Below, in pieces: positions 1 through 7,639 of a stretch of 64,000 nt of DNA (its first letter is position 1; every line of letters starts with the position of its first letter). The notes below the pieces were generated by a model. The model searched no databases and was not told where the DNA came from. It was given only the letters and a program-made list of their open reading frames with translations. This DNA is from JAIESQ01 sp964495375 (GTDB lineage Bacteria; Planctomycetota; Planctomycetia; Pirellulales; JAEUIK01). Both the position numbers and the translations under genes were made by a program. The stretch spans positions 1 through 64,000 of the forward strand of contig CAZBWM010000021.1 in assembly GCA_964495375.1 (NCBI GenBank), in the 5' to 3' direction.

Positions 1-55
1 ATAGAGCAGCGGACTTCTAATCCGCAGGTTGCTGGTTCGATTCCAGCCGGGCGTA
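1..55 (+). tRNA. tRNA-Arg (anticodon TCT), 3' part; attachment site of the element
   Basis: Only the 3' part is in the window. The anticodon arm is GCGGA/TCCGC around the loop CTTCTAA (14-20), which gives anticodon TCT. The T arm is GCTGG-TTCGATT-CCAGC (31-47), followed by seven acceptor bases (48-54) and discriminator A at 55. No CCA is encoded. The D arm and 5' acceptor strand lie upstream of the window. The anticodon loop onward is duplicated at 14700-14747, so this is the copy that stays functional after insertion of the element. Confidence 0.9.
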
Positions 56-59
56 ATGA
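12..59 (+). repeat. attL: left 48-bp direct repeat within tRNA-Arg
   Basis: This is identical to 14700-14747. It starts in the anticodon stem and runs through the T arm and acceptor end to four bases past the tRNA. Crossover in or near an anticodon loop is usual for tyrosine integrases that target tRNA genes. Confidence 0.92.
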
Positions 60-110
60 CTTAGGGCGATTGCCATTGTCCAACACTACTAGAACACTAC
101 ACAGGGGCTG

Positions 111-773
111 GTGATGACAAACAAACCGGTTGCCTTGGGTCGACGGCTCTACGCTTGGTTCATGCAAAGCGAGTTCTTGAAGCACCAAATCCCGGGAGGC
201 GTGATTGTCGCCGTTGTGTCCACGGCTTTGATTGCGTCCGCGGTTTTCGTCTACAACCGATTCTCGGCGCCTGGGCCGTTGGCATCTGCTGTGGAATTGC
301 GCTTCACCGATACAAAGCTCGAGCCGCAGCCGGTCAACAAAAAGGGAGACCGCTTCGATGTTGAGCGTGCCACCTTCGTCTTCACGATCAAGAGCGACAG
401 CGACAAGCCAATTCACGCTACTTCGGTCGGGCTACTTGTCGACGAAATACTGAGTTTTCCCTTCGACACGTCGACTCTCCTTTGGACCGCAGCGATCGAC
501 CACGACGGATACAGCCACGTCTGGATACCGGGGACCACAAAGGCCGGAGACTTTCTTCCGGTAAGTGGTGCCATAGATTTTGAGCCTTTGGCATTTCGAG
601 AATTCAAGGTTTGGTTTAAGTCGACCGACACGCCCTCAAATGGCGTACTTGTTGTGCGCGGCCGCATGCAGGTACGAACGGCCGATGGCGTCATAACTGG
701 CGAGCCAATTAGTGTCGAGATCCACGACGACAGCCAGGAAATGCACTACCCCAGGCCAAGCGATGCTCAGTGA
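111..773 (+). CDS. Unknown membrane-anchored protein, element cargo candidate
   Basis: A 220-residue protein (219 if the second codon, an ATG at 114, is used; 111 is a GTG). A short basic N-terminus is followed by one hydrophobic helix at about residues 28-48, and the rest is soluble and probably extracytoplasmic. I do not recognise the family. It is the only element gene on the plus strand and lies between attL and the integrase, overlapping the integrase 3' end by a few bases in convergent orientation. This position and orientation fit an independently expressed cargo (moron) gene. The coding sequence appears somewhat less GC-rich than its neighbours. An immunity or exclusion role is possible but not shown. 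Confidence 0.6.
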   Translation: MMTNKPVALGRRLYAWFMQSEFLKHQIPGGVIVAVVSTALIASAVFVYNRFSAPGPLASAVELRFTDTKLEPQPVNKKGDRFDVERATFVFTIKSDSDKPIHATSVGLLVDEILSFPFDTSTLLWTAAIDHDGYSHVWIPGTTKAGDFLPVSGAIDFEPLAFREFKVWFKSTDTPSNGVLVVRGRMQVRTADGVITGEPISVEIHDDSQEMHYPRPSDAQ

Positions 774-1897
774 GCGGCCTTTAGGAACTCAGGCACGTAC
801 ACGTTAGCCGCGGCGGCCTTCATCTTGTCGGCCAGCCCGATGTACCGCAGCGTGGTCGTAAACGACTTGTGTCGCATCTTGCGCTGTAGCACCGGTGCCG
901 GCAGCCGTTCGGCGTTAAGCGTCGCGTAGCCGCGCCTGAGAGCGTGGAAGCCGTACACGTGGCAGGTGGCCGTGCATTCGTGACGATCAGCGTCAGGGCA
1001 CGTCAGCTTAATTCCAGCGGCCACCTGGATTCGGTGGAACTCGTCCCATAGGTCGCGGTCGTCATGCGGCCACGCGAACACCAGGGGCTCGAAGCCGATC
1101 GCCGCCTTGATGATCTCGAGAACCTCGGGGGGCAGGTGGTCGGTGTCGTCGCGGCGGCCCTTGTTGTCGGACGCCCTGGTCAGGATGGCGCCGGTGTCGA
1201 CGTCCAGGTCGCTACGTCGCAAGCTCAGAATCTCTTCGATCCGCCAGCCAGTCGTGATGGCGAATACGAGCAAGGCTTTCCACCAGTCGCCGGCCGATCG
1301 GTTCGGCAGCTTCGGGAGCTCGGCCGCATCGCAGCCGTTGTAGATCACCTGGAAATGCTCAGGCGTGATAACGCGGCCGATTCGATCCTCTTCCCGAACC
1401 TTGCGGAACTTCGGGACCGTGGGCAGATAGCCCCAATCGTGCGCGATGCGCAGCGCCGCTTTCAGATGGCGCAGTTCACGGTTGATCGTCGCCGGCGAAA
1501 CGGTCGACTTGGGTTTCTTCCCCGCCTCGGTCTGGCGCTTGGCGACGTAAGCGTCGATCGTGGCCGTGCGGATGGCCGCCACCTTTGCGGGCTTCGCCAG
1601 CCGTTCGAAATGATCGAGCGTCGCTTTCGTGACGCGCTGAGTCTTGGCCGCTTGCCTTGGCAGAATCTTCTCTTTGAACTCCGCGCGGAAGTCCGACCAG
1701 CGCTTGCGAGATTCGTTCTTGTAGACGCCAGCCGCAAGCTGCCCTTCGATGCGTCGCGCGTACTTTTCAGCGTTCGACTTGCTGCCGACGCGCTTCGATT
1801 TTCGCTTGCCGTCAGGATCGTTCCACGCGACCGACCAGGGGCACTTGTCGCCCAGCCGCTGCTTTTGTCGATGGTCTTGATAGATCCAGGCTTTCAT
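767..1897 (-). CDS. int: Tyrosine recombinase, phage-type integrase
   Basis: A 376-residue site-specific recombinase expected to integrate and excise the element at tRNA-Arg. The start is ATG 1897, with GGAG about 8 bases upstream; an upstream in-frame extension is unlikely to be coding. An N-terminal arm/core-binding region (about 1-165) is followed by the catalytic domain with R219 (TTGWRIEE), H318-x-x-R321 (HALRRGY), H343 (MRHKS) and Y352 (LRYIG), a complete set of the residues I can identify. Just before the HxxR box lies a C300/H307/C308/C312 cluster that could bind zinc. The gene is the last of the left-end cluster and is adjacent to attL, the normal place for an integrase. Confidence 0.95.
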   Translation of the reverse strand: MKAWIYQDHRQKQRLGDKCPWSVAWNDPDGKRKSKRVGSKSNAEKYARRIEGQLAAGVYKNESRKRWSDFRAEFKEKILPRQAAKTQRVTKATLDHFERLAKPAKVAAIRTATIDAYVAKRQTEAGKKPKSTVSPATINRELRHLKAALRIAHDWGYLPTVPKFRKVREEDRIGRVITPEHFQVIYNGCDAAELPKLPNRSAGDWWKALLVFAITTGWRIEEILSLRRSDLDVDTGAILTRASDNKGRRDDTDHLPPEVLEIIKAAIGFEPLVFAWPHDDRDLWDEFHRIQVAAGIKLTCPDADRHECTATCHVYGFHALRRGYATLNAERLPAPVLQRKMRHKSFTTTLRYIGLADKMKAAAANVYVPEFLKAAH

Positions 1898-1972
1898 TGT
1901 GATGCTCCGATTTGCGGGGAAAGAATCGGCCGCGCCGTGGCACCAGTATCGCCACGGCGCGACCACAACGAA

Positions 1973-2344
1973 CTACGCAGACTTTTTCTGACGCGCCAGG
2001 TAGCGCTCCGTCTTCTTCCGACTCTTGGCTCGCGCCTTTTCGAGTGCCTCTATTTCGGCGAGGCACTCCGGCACGGACCGCAGAAAGTTCATCGCCGATT
2101 CGAGTCGCGATTGCATCATGCGCACGAAGCCAACAGCCTCCTTCGCGAGGTCGTCTGGCATCGTGTAGCGATCGTCCGACGCTTCGGCCAGCTCAAACCA
2201 GAAGCACGGCTTGCCTTGCTCGTTCTCGTCCAGGCACACGTTCAACACGCCTGCCGAGTTCGATTCAATGTCGCTGGCCAGGTGAAGCTGCGCCATCGTC
2301 AGGACGCTGTTTGGGTTGCGTGGAGTTATCACGGCGGAGCGCAT
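1973..2344 (-). CDS. Unknown small protein upstream of the integrase
   Basis: A 123-residue protein starting at ATG 2344, whose first base is the last base of the preceding stop codon (TGATG), with GGGGG upstream. The N-terminal half looks like a small beta-rich fold (LHLASDIESNSAGVLNVC). The C-terminal half is helical and highly basic (KARAKSRKKTERYLARQKK). No family is recognised. Position between a small basic protein and the integrase, plus the basic tail, would fit a DNA-binding accessory or directionality factor, but this is inference from context only. Confidence 0.6.
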   Translation of the reverse strand: MRSAVITPRNPNSVLTMAQLHLASDIESNSAGVLNVCLDENEQGKPCFWFELAEASDDRYTMPDDLAKEAVGFVRMMQSRLESAMNFLRSVPECLAEIEALEKARAKSRKKTERYLARQKKSA

Positions 2345-2604
2345 CAGGCACCCCCTTTCGGGTAGCGAACGTCGGGGATGCGCTTGGCCATCGGACAAAT
2401 GATGGCAAACTCCGGCTTGCGGTACGCGATGCGATTGAACGATCGCGCCATGGCGTCCGCTTCGATGATGTCCATGTGAGAGCCCGCCACGCCAAGAATC
2501 TGGCGCCCTCGGCAGATCACGACGCGATAGTTCGCCTTGCGGTAGATGCTGAGGCAGTAGCTAGCGATGCGCGCCGGCCGTGCCTTCCGTTGGAGAGTGG
2601 CCAT
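2344..2604 (-). CDS. Unknown small basic protein
   Basis: An 86-residue basic protein. ATG 2604 is chosen because a GGAAGGATGG stretch lies just upstream; a longer reading to 2640 is possible. The N-terminus is rich in Lys and Arg, and the centre (YRVVICRGRQILGVAGS) looks like a small beta hairpin. Its stop overlaps the next start by one base. It is the first gene after the structured non-coding stretch 2605-2959 and probably heads the small gene-small gene-integrase unit. No function is assigned. Confidence 0.55.
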   Translation of the reverse strand: MATLQRKARPARIASYCLSIYRKANYRVVICRGRQILGVAGSHMDIIEADAMARSFNRIAYRKPEFAIICPMAKRIPDVRYPKGGA

Positions 2605-2645
2605 ACGTGGCCCATCCTTCCTGCTGCGCAGAGTGCGCAAGCGAA

Positions 2646-2751
2646 AGCGTTGACCAGTAGACCCCTCCCTAGGTGGCGATTAGTCCACCTTGCGGCCCTT
2701 GTGCTGCCGAAGCAGCCTCGGGTGATCCGCAGAGGCCCACTGGTCAACGCT
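2646..2751. repeat. Nested inverted repeats upstream of the integration module
   Basis: The arms AGCGTTGACCAGT (2646-2658) and ACTGGTCAACGCT (2739-2751) are perfect 13-bp inverted copies about 80 bp apart. Inside lies AGGTGG/CCACCT (2671-2676/2685-2690). AGACCCC (2659-2665) and GCGATTAG (2676-2683) also have inverted partners within 2774-2786. Such nesting suggests a folded RNA or multi-site protein binding, for example integrase arm sites. Confidence 0.6.
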
Positions 2752-2841
2752 CTTGGTTCTAATCTGGTTTTTTGGGGTCTAATCGCAGGTTTTTCAGGGA
2801 TACGCATCGTACACCACCGCGCCCTCGCGTGGCAAGCCGAA

Positions 2842-2866
2842 TCAGGTGCTAACGGTTAGCACCTGA
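2842..2866. promoter_or_regulatory. Perfect 25-bp palindrome, operator candidate
   Basis: TCAGGTGCTAAC (2842-2853), one spacer base, then its exact inverse GTTAGCACCTGA (2855-2866). The perfect dyad with a one-base centre is typical of a dimeric regulator site. It overlaps the start of the T tract of the minus-strand terminator and lies upstream of the integrase unit, so it could be bound by one of the element HTH proteins. This role is inferred. Confidence 0.6.
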
Positions 2867-2916
2867 ATAAAAACCCGGCTGGCAGCTAACGGGCTTTTTT
2901 CGCGCCGCCAGCCGGG
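2866..2916 (-). terminator. Intrinsic terminator of the structural operon
   Basis: On the minus strand CCCGGCTGGC (2916-2907) pairs with GCCAGCCGGG (2883-2874), followed by TTTTTATT. It lies 44 bases downstream of the stop at 2960. A second hairpin GCTCGCCCG/CGGGCGAGC (2925-2949) lies between the stop and this terminator. Confidence 0.8.
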
Positions 2917-2959
2917 CCCTGCTTGCTCGCCCGTTGGCCGCGGGCGAGCGTCCCATGAA

Positions 2960-3745
2960 TCATTCGATCCTCACCAGCAAGTCCGGCCTGTACGGTGGCG
3001 TGTGGAACTCACCATCGCACACGATCGGGCCAGCCGCTTGCTGCCGAACTTCCCAAACGCCCTCCAGGTAGAGGGAGCATTGGATGTACTCGATCCACAG
3101 CCCCAGGTAGCCGTTCAACTCGATCCGATCGAAGGTTTGATTCGGGTGGCGATACTGCCCCACCGTGCCGATGGCGAACGCTTCCCCGCCGCCTAGCGGA
3201 ATGTTGACGAACCAACTCGGCTCGATCGAGGCGAGCGTCGCGGCCTGGTTGAGATAGCGAACCAGAAAGAGCGCGGGGAAGTTTTGCTCGGCAGGTGGGA
3301 TGGTGCCGGTGCGGTCTCCGAACGCTTCCACGTCATAGCCGACGTGCGCCGATAGCGAGTACATGCGCGTCGCGGGGCCGGGCAGGATGATGCGGATTGA
3401 AGCCTGGAGGCTTGGCGCCGGCGTTGGCGTGCGAAAGCCATAGCGGCCGATCAAGAGCGGGGTGAAGTCGATCAAGCCGGTTCGGGCCGTTACTTCGCAG
3501 CCGTAATAGTAGCGCGACTCGTGCGGCGGGACGTTCGGGTTGCTGTCGGCCGGCAGCTCCTGACCAAAGGTCGGCACCGATTCGCCGCGCCACACGTCGG
3601 ATTGCTTCGGCCGCAAGCCGGTGCCCCAGCCTTCGCCCGAACGCACCGTATAGGGCTCGCTACCGGGCGAGAATGAATTGCGCGAGCGGCTGCCGAAACC
3701 TAATGGCGGTTGGCGCAGATGCACGAGCGTCTCGACAACGGCCAT
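2960..3745 (-). CDS. Unknown phage protein, last gene of the structural operon
   Basis: A 261-residue protein starting at ATG 3745, whose A is the last base of the preceding stop (TGATG), so it is translationally coupled. It is rich in beta-prone, aromatic and proline residues and lacks any hydrophobic segment. I do not recognise a family. It is the last gene before the terminator and comes after the tape measure and two small paralogues, a position where siphophages carry distal tail, tip or fibre genes. A minor structural role is therefore plausible but unproven. A longer reading up to 3847 would overlap the coupled upstream gene and is not preferred. Confidence 0.6.
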   Translation of the reverse strand: MAVVETLVHLRQPPLGFGSRSRNSFSPGSEPYTVRSGEGWGTGLRPKQSDVWRGESVPTFGQELPADSNPNVPPHESRYYYGCEVTARTGLIDFTPLLIGRYGFRTPTPAPSLQASIRIILPGPATRMYSLSAHVGYDVEAFGDRTGTIPPAEQNFPALFLVRYLNQAATLASIEPSWFVNIPLGGGEAFAIGTVGQYRHPNQTFDRIELNGYLGLWIEYIQCSLYLEGVWEVRQQAAGPIVCDGEFHTPPYRPDLLVRIE

Positions 3746-4059
3746 CAATTGTTCTCCACCCTGCGGCGCAGTTCGGCACGCGCCGCCGCCATGAACTCGT
3801 CGCCAAACTGGTCGACCATCGCCTTGACGTGACGCGCTTGGTCGCACCAGTCATCTTCGCTGACGATGCCCCCGCCCCACAGCATCTCGAAATGCTTGAT
3901 ACCCTCGTGCAAATCCTCGAGGTTTTCGGCCTCGTCCAGTCGCCCGGCGAGCACCACCGCAGCCGTGGCCATGAGCGACCAGGTTGGCTTGGGCAGGTCC
4001 GCCAGCAACTCCCGGTCACCGTCGGCGAATAGCATCGCGTGAGCGTCAAGCAGGTTCAT
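3745..4059 (-). CDS. Small acidic phage protein, paralogue of the next gene
   Basis: A 104-residue acidic helical protein. It shares with the neighbour at 4061-4345 the pattern GRLD-A-DLH-G--HF--LW-GGIV followed by a charged C-terminal helix, so the two are a diverged tandem duplication. Its start lies one base after the neighbour's stop (TGAGATG). It lies between the tape measure and the last structural gene, where tail-assembly chaperones or adaptor proteins can be found, though chaperones normally precede the tape measure. Function unknown. Confidence 0.6.
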   Translation of the reverse strand: MNLLDAHAMLFADGDRELLADLPKPTWSLMATAAVVLAGRLDEAENLEDLHEGIKHFEMLWGGGIVSEDDWCDQARHVKAMVDQFGDEFMAAARAELRRRVENN

Positions 4060-4060
4060 C

Positions 4061-4345
4061 TCACCAGCCCTTTATGCAGTGCGGCCAGCGGTCCAGGTAG
4101 GCCATCTCCGCTTCGTCAGTCAAGGCCTTGCGCGTCACGATGCCGCCATTCCACAAGCTGACGAAATGTTCCATGCCGTCATGCAGGTCGTCGATCGTCT
4201 GTGCATCGTCCAGCCGGCCGGATAGCGATACCGCAGCGGCAGCCACCGCAGCCCAGCGATCCGGTGGTTCTGCCGGCAACACCGGCAGCAGCAAGGATCG
4301 GTCGCCATGATCGAGCAGCATTTGCACGGCCTGCGCGCGATTCAT
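4061..4345 (-). CDS. Small acidic phage protein, tandem paralogue
   Basis: A 94-residue protein whose ATG overlaps the tape-measure stop (ATGA). It aligns over most of its length with the 104-residue neighbour: an N-terminal helix ending in a D-GDR segment, then a Pro/Trp turn, an Ala-rich helix, the GRLDDAQTIDDLHDGMEHF helix and LWNGGIV. No family is recognised. Coupling to the tape-measure gene suggests a role in tail assembly or in a common particle structure, which is inferred from position alone. Confidence 0.6.
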   Translation of the reverse strand: MNRAQAVQMLLDHGDRSLLLPVLPAEPPDRWAAVAAAAVSLSGRLDDAQTIDDLHDGMEHFVSLWNGGIVTRKALTDEAEMAYLDRWPHCIKGW

Positions 4346-6054
4346 CCGTGCCCCCTTGCAACTCGTGCGACGGGAGCATCCTTCAACTTGATGCCGTCTT
4401 GGTTGATCTTTTTCAGCTCGGCGATTTGCTCGTCGGCCTTGCCAACTAGCTTCTCGTCGCGCTGGTTTAGGCTGGTTTGGACGTGACGCGCGAAGTCGGC
4501 GGCGCCGAAGAATTGGCCACGCTGAGACAATCGCGTCTCGATCGCAGTCGGCGCGGCCTCGCGGTCAGGACCTTTAGCTGCGTCGATCATCGATGCGCCG
4601 ACACCCATCCCCAGCGCCGCCTGCATGGCTGCGGCCGTGGCGCTAGCAGTCTTGCCTAGCACTTCGGCATACTCGCGCTCCGCTTCGGCAGCTTCCTTCT
4701 TTTTGGCAATCACTTCAGGGAGCTTGCTGGTGGCGATCGCGGCGCCACGGTTGAATTCATCAAGGCTCGTCAGGCCGCCCACCAGGTCGATCGTCAAGGC
4801 CCGCATCGTGTCGCGGTACGTCTCGGCAGCGGTTCGCAGACCTTCGGCTCGCTTGCGTGCCGCCGCGGCGTTGGCGGTAACGGTCGCATCGTCGGGCAGG
4901 TTGTCGCGGCCGGCAAAGTCCACTCGCCCAGATAGGTCGAGTCCTTCTGTCATGTTGTGGCGGCGTTGCTGGGCGATGCGCGAATCGAGTTCTAACTGCG
5001 CTCGGGCGGCTTCGGCTTCTCGCGCCTTGGCTTCCGCGGTCCAATGCCGAATGAATTTACCTGGGTCCAGCCGCTCTTTATCGGCGCTGGCGGCAGCCTG
5101 GATCGATAGCTGGCGAGCGGTTTTCACGTCGCCACGATCTGCCGCCTCGGTCGCTTGCTTGATGAGCCGGATAGTGTTTTCGATTTGTGCCTTGTGGGCC
5201 GCCAGTTCTGATTTGGCTTGTCCACCCGACAGAAAATTCCACGTCACGGAAAAATTATTGGCTTCGGCTGCTAGTAGCTTCAGGATGTCGTGCAATCGCA
5301 GTAGCTCGGCAGCGGTTCCGCCAATCGCTTCGCCGGCATCGCCGATTTCGTTTTTCAGCGCAGCGAACCCGCCCGATAGCGTGCTCATGTCTTTGCTGTC
5401 GATATCGCCAAGCTTGCCTTCGAGTGTGTCAAGAATCATCGCCTGCGCTTCGGCGATCCTTCCGGCTTCGGCCAGCACCTTAATTTGCGACTCTTGTTCC
5501 TTTGTAAATACAATGCCAGCACGCGCCAGCTTGCGCAAACCTTCGGCAGGCGATTCCAGTGCGTGACCCAACTGGATTGTCGCGCTGGTCATATCGGTTT
5601 CGAGAAACACCGCCAGCTTCGCGGCGTCGCGCAAGGTCCGCTCGAACACGCCGCCGGCGATGCTCTCGAACGTCGCCAGGCGTGCCGCCGCGGCCTTCGT
5701 GTCGTCGTCGCCGATGCGCGAGATGCCTTGAATTTCACCGGCGATGCGATTTATGTCGGCGAAAAGGTATCCAGCTTGGTGGCCAGTCGCCTCTAGTACT
5801 GAATTCAGTCGCATCGCCGCTTGCTCGGCGGCAGCAAACTCGCCGACGGCAAACTTTAGCGCGGCACCAAAGCTAACGGGCAGCGCCAGTGCGCCAATCG
5901 CTGTGCCCAGCGGTCCCATCAGGTTGGTCAGTTTGCCGAAGTCGCCGGACAACCCAAGCGCATCTTTCTTGATCTCGCCAAGTGACGATTTGAGGGCGCC
6001 GAAACCTCGCGTGTTGAATTCGACAAACGCTTCGGCAATTTTGAATCCGCTCAC
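4342..6054 (-). CDS. Phage tail length tape-measure-like protein
   Basis: A 570-residue protein with a GTG start overlapping the portal stop (GTGA). Residues about 40-230 match the conserved tape-measure head region: a hydrophobic ALALPVSFGAALKF segment, AAEQAAMRLNSVLEATG, then the ESPAEGLRKLARAGIVF and KVLAEAGRIAEAQAMILD segments. The remainder is Ala-, Lys- and Glu-rich and probably coiled coil. Tape measures set tail length in siphophages and myophages. At 570 residues it is at the short end of the family. It implies a tailed particle or use of a tail, yet no tail tube or baseplate protein is recognisable nearby. Confidence 0.8.
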   Translation of the reverse strand: MSGFKIAEAFVEFNTRGFGALKSSLGEIKKDALGLSGDFGKLTNLMGPLGTAIGALALPVSFGAALKFAVGEFAAAEQAAMRLNSVLEATGHQAGYLFADINRIAGEIQGISRIGDDDTKAAAARLATFESIAGGVFERTLRDAAKLAVFLETDMTSATIQLGHALESPAEGLRKLARAGIVFTKEQESQIKVLAEAGRIAEAQAMILDTLEGKLGDIDSKDMSTLSGGFAALKNEIGDAGEAIGGTAAELLRLHDILKLLAAEANNFSVTWNFLSGGQAKSELAAHKAQIENTIRLIKQATEAADRGDVKTARQLSIQAAASADKERLDPGKFIRHWTAEAKAREAEAARAQLELDSRIAQQRRHNMTEGLDLSGRVDFAGRDNLPDDATVTANAAAARKRAEGLRTAAETYRDTMRALTIDLVGGLTSLDEFNRGAAIATSKLPEVIAKKKEAAEAEREYAEVLGKTASATAAAMQAALGMGVGASMIDAAKGPDREAAPTAIETRLSQRGQFFGAADFARHVQTSLNQRDEKLVGKADEQIAELKKINQDGIKLKDAPVARVARGHG

Positions 6055-7427
6055 GGCTCGTCTCCGCTCGTGTAGGCTTCGTCGATCGTGCTGGGGTCGC
6101 TGCTGTCGTCGGCACCCAGGCCATCGTTTTCGCCGATCGCTCCATAGGTCAGGTTGAAGGGCTTGGGCGCCACGTCGCCGCCTGGCTCCGTCGGCTCGCC
6201 CAGTCGCGTGCGCATCTGGTTGATCGTCACGCCACCGTAGCGGGCGAGCAGCTCCAGGTTTGCGCGCGTCTCTTCCGGGTCGCTTGGCGTGGCTGGCTCG
6301 ATTTCGATGCGCAGCCGCTCGCCGCCCTTCGTGTAGATCGGCCCGGCCCAGCCGCTCAGCGTTTCGCTCATCATGCGGAGAACGGGGTTCACGGCATTGG
6401 CGCAGAAGTGCTGATCGGCCACCACGGCTGACGCACGATTCGCCCCTTCGATCTCTCCCAAGATGATTGGATGCACGGCGAAGATTTGAAGGATGCGTTT
6501 CTTAACATCCGGGCTCGAGTTTTGAAAATCCATCTCCTGAGGCGTGAGTGACCACGGCTTAATGTCGCTCACCATTGCGTCGACGATGAAGGGCTCGCCA
6601 CGACGCATGAGCCCTTGATACTGCCCGCGCAGCGCTTCGATTACTTGCCGATGGCCGGCATCGTCAATCAGCGGCCGCGCCGCTGCGTTCGTCGGGTTTG
6701 CCGGGTCGCCCAACGTGATGATGGCCGACGGCCGAAACGCATTTTCAAACGTGACTAATTGCGAGTCGAGAATGGAATTGTCGACAGCGATGGCGCGACA
6801 GGCCGCCATGTAGGGCGAATAAACTTTGCGAGGGTCCAGGGGGTTCGTCAGTTGGAAGTGCATCATTCGATCGGCATCGACTTCGATCGTCTGCGCAGAT
6901 CCTTCCGGCGTGACGAGCCACTTTGCGAACACGCGATCGCTATCGCTTTCGACTCGGCACCAGTGAAGGGGCACCGGCCACAACTGATTCTCCGGGGTCA
7001 ACCACAACAGCCCGCGGCCGGTCAGCTCGATCGATACCGCCGTCACGTACTTGATGGCCCATTCGGTCATCAACTCGTTAGGGTTTGCCATCACGTCGAG
7101 AAACGGATGCGAATCGAGGGGCGCCCAGTTGTCGTCAGCCGTCGCGGCCTTCGATCGCTTCGGGTCGACGGCCCTGCCCTTGAATCGAGACACGCGCACC
7201 GGCTGCTCAGCGATGCGCCTGGCAATCGCACTGATGCAGGCGAATGGCCAATCGTGGAACCCTTCATACAGCTCTCGCGCTCGATGGAAGTCGCCGCCCG
7301 ACACCATCGACGCGATGCCAGGTGCCCCGCCCCAGATCGGATCTCGACCACGAGACTCGCGCACCACGAGCGCAGCGCCAGCCCGCATGGTCTCCAGGTC
7401 CGCCATTGCTTTTGCGAGTTGGTTCAC
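6051..7427 (-). CDS. Phage portal protein, HK97 family
   Basis: A 458-residue protein with a GTG start overlapping the previous stop (GTGA). Features typical of HK97-type portals are the N-terminal YEGFHDWPFACISAIARRIA helix, the PFLDVMANPN segment, LTGRGLLWL, the MMHFQLTNPLDP and YSPYMAACRAI segments, and the C-terminal VHPIILGEIEGANRAS clip/crown region. The protein forms the dodecameric ring through which DNA enters the capsid. It lies after the capsid gene, the reverse of the common terminase-portal-protease-capsid order. Confidence 0.92.
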   Translation of the reverse strand: MNQLAKAMADLETMRAGAALVVRESRGRDPIWGGAPGIASMVSGGDFHRARELYEGFHDWPFACISAIARRIAEQPVRVSRFKGRAVDPKRSKAATADDNWAPLDSHPFLDVMANPNELMTEWAIKYVTAVSIELTGRGLLWLTPENQLWPVPLHWCRVESDSDRVFAKWLVTPEGSAQTIEVDADRMMHFQLTNPLDPRKVYSPYMAACRAIAVDNSILDSQLVTFENAFRPSAIITLGDPANPTNAAARPLIDDAGHRQVIEALRGQYQGLMRRGEPFIVDAMVSDIKPWSLTPQEMDFQNSSPDVKKRILQIFAVHPIILGEIEGANRASAVVADQHFCANAVNPVLRMMSETLSGWAGPIYTKGGERLRIEIEPATPSDPEETRANLELLARYGGVTINQMRTRLGEPTEPGGDVAPKPFNLTYGAIGENDGLGADDSSDPSTIDEAYTSGDEP

Positions 7428-7639
7428 CGCTTGGCCTCCGTCAGCACCGCCCGGCGCGCCACGAACTCCGCCGACTCCGCATCAAGTCGCGCGATCGTGC
7501 GGCCATGCACCTTGGCCCATTCGAGGTTCTGAGCTTCGGCCACGGCCGCACGCGCGAGGGCCACGTCGCGTTCTTGCTCCACGCGAGCGATCACCGCCCG
7601 CGCGGCAGCGCCGGCTATCAATCTCCACAGCCAGCGCAT
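7424..7639 (-). CDS. Small helical phage protein
   Basis: A 71-residue protein whose start overlaps the previous stop (TAATG) and whose stop overlaps the portal start (GTGA), so coupling on both sides supports it as a real gene. A short hydrophobic N-terminus (WLWRLIAGAAARAVIA) is followed by an Ala/Glu/Arg-rich helix, probably a coiled coil. A spanin-like or holin-like role is conceivable from the single hydrophobic stretch, but there is no further evidence. Confidence 0.55.
   Translation of the reverse strand: MRWLWRLIAGAAARAVIARVEQERDVALARAAVAEAQNLEWAKVHGRTIARLDAESAEFVARRAVLTEAKR

Larger units (their letters stand above)
2605..2959. other. Structured non-coding region between structural and integration modules
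   Basis: No gene is supported here. The stretch holds, from right to left on the minus strand, a 9-bp hairpin (2925-2949), an intrinsic terminator (2866-2916), a perfect 25-bp palindrome (2842-2866) and nested inverted repeats (2646-2786). It separates the structural operon from the integrase unit and probably holds the promoter of the latter. Confidence 0.6.

Noticed and set aside
1064..2365. 433-codon plus-strand open frame
   Set aside because: It lies antisense to the integrase and neighbour genes, has GC-rich shadow composition and no recognisable domain.
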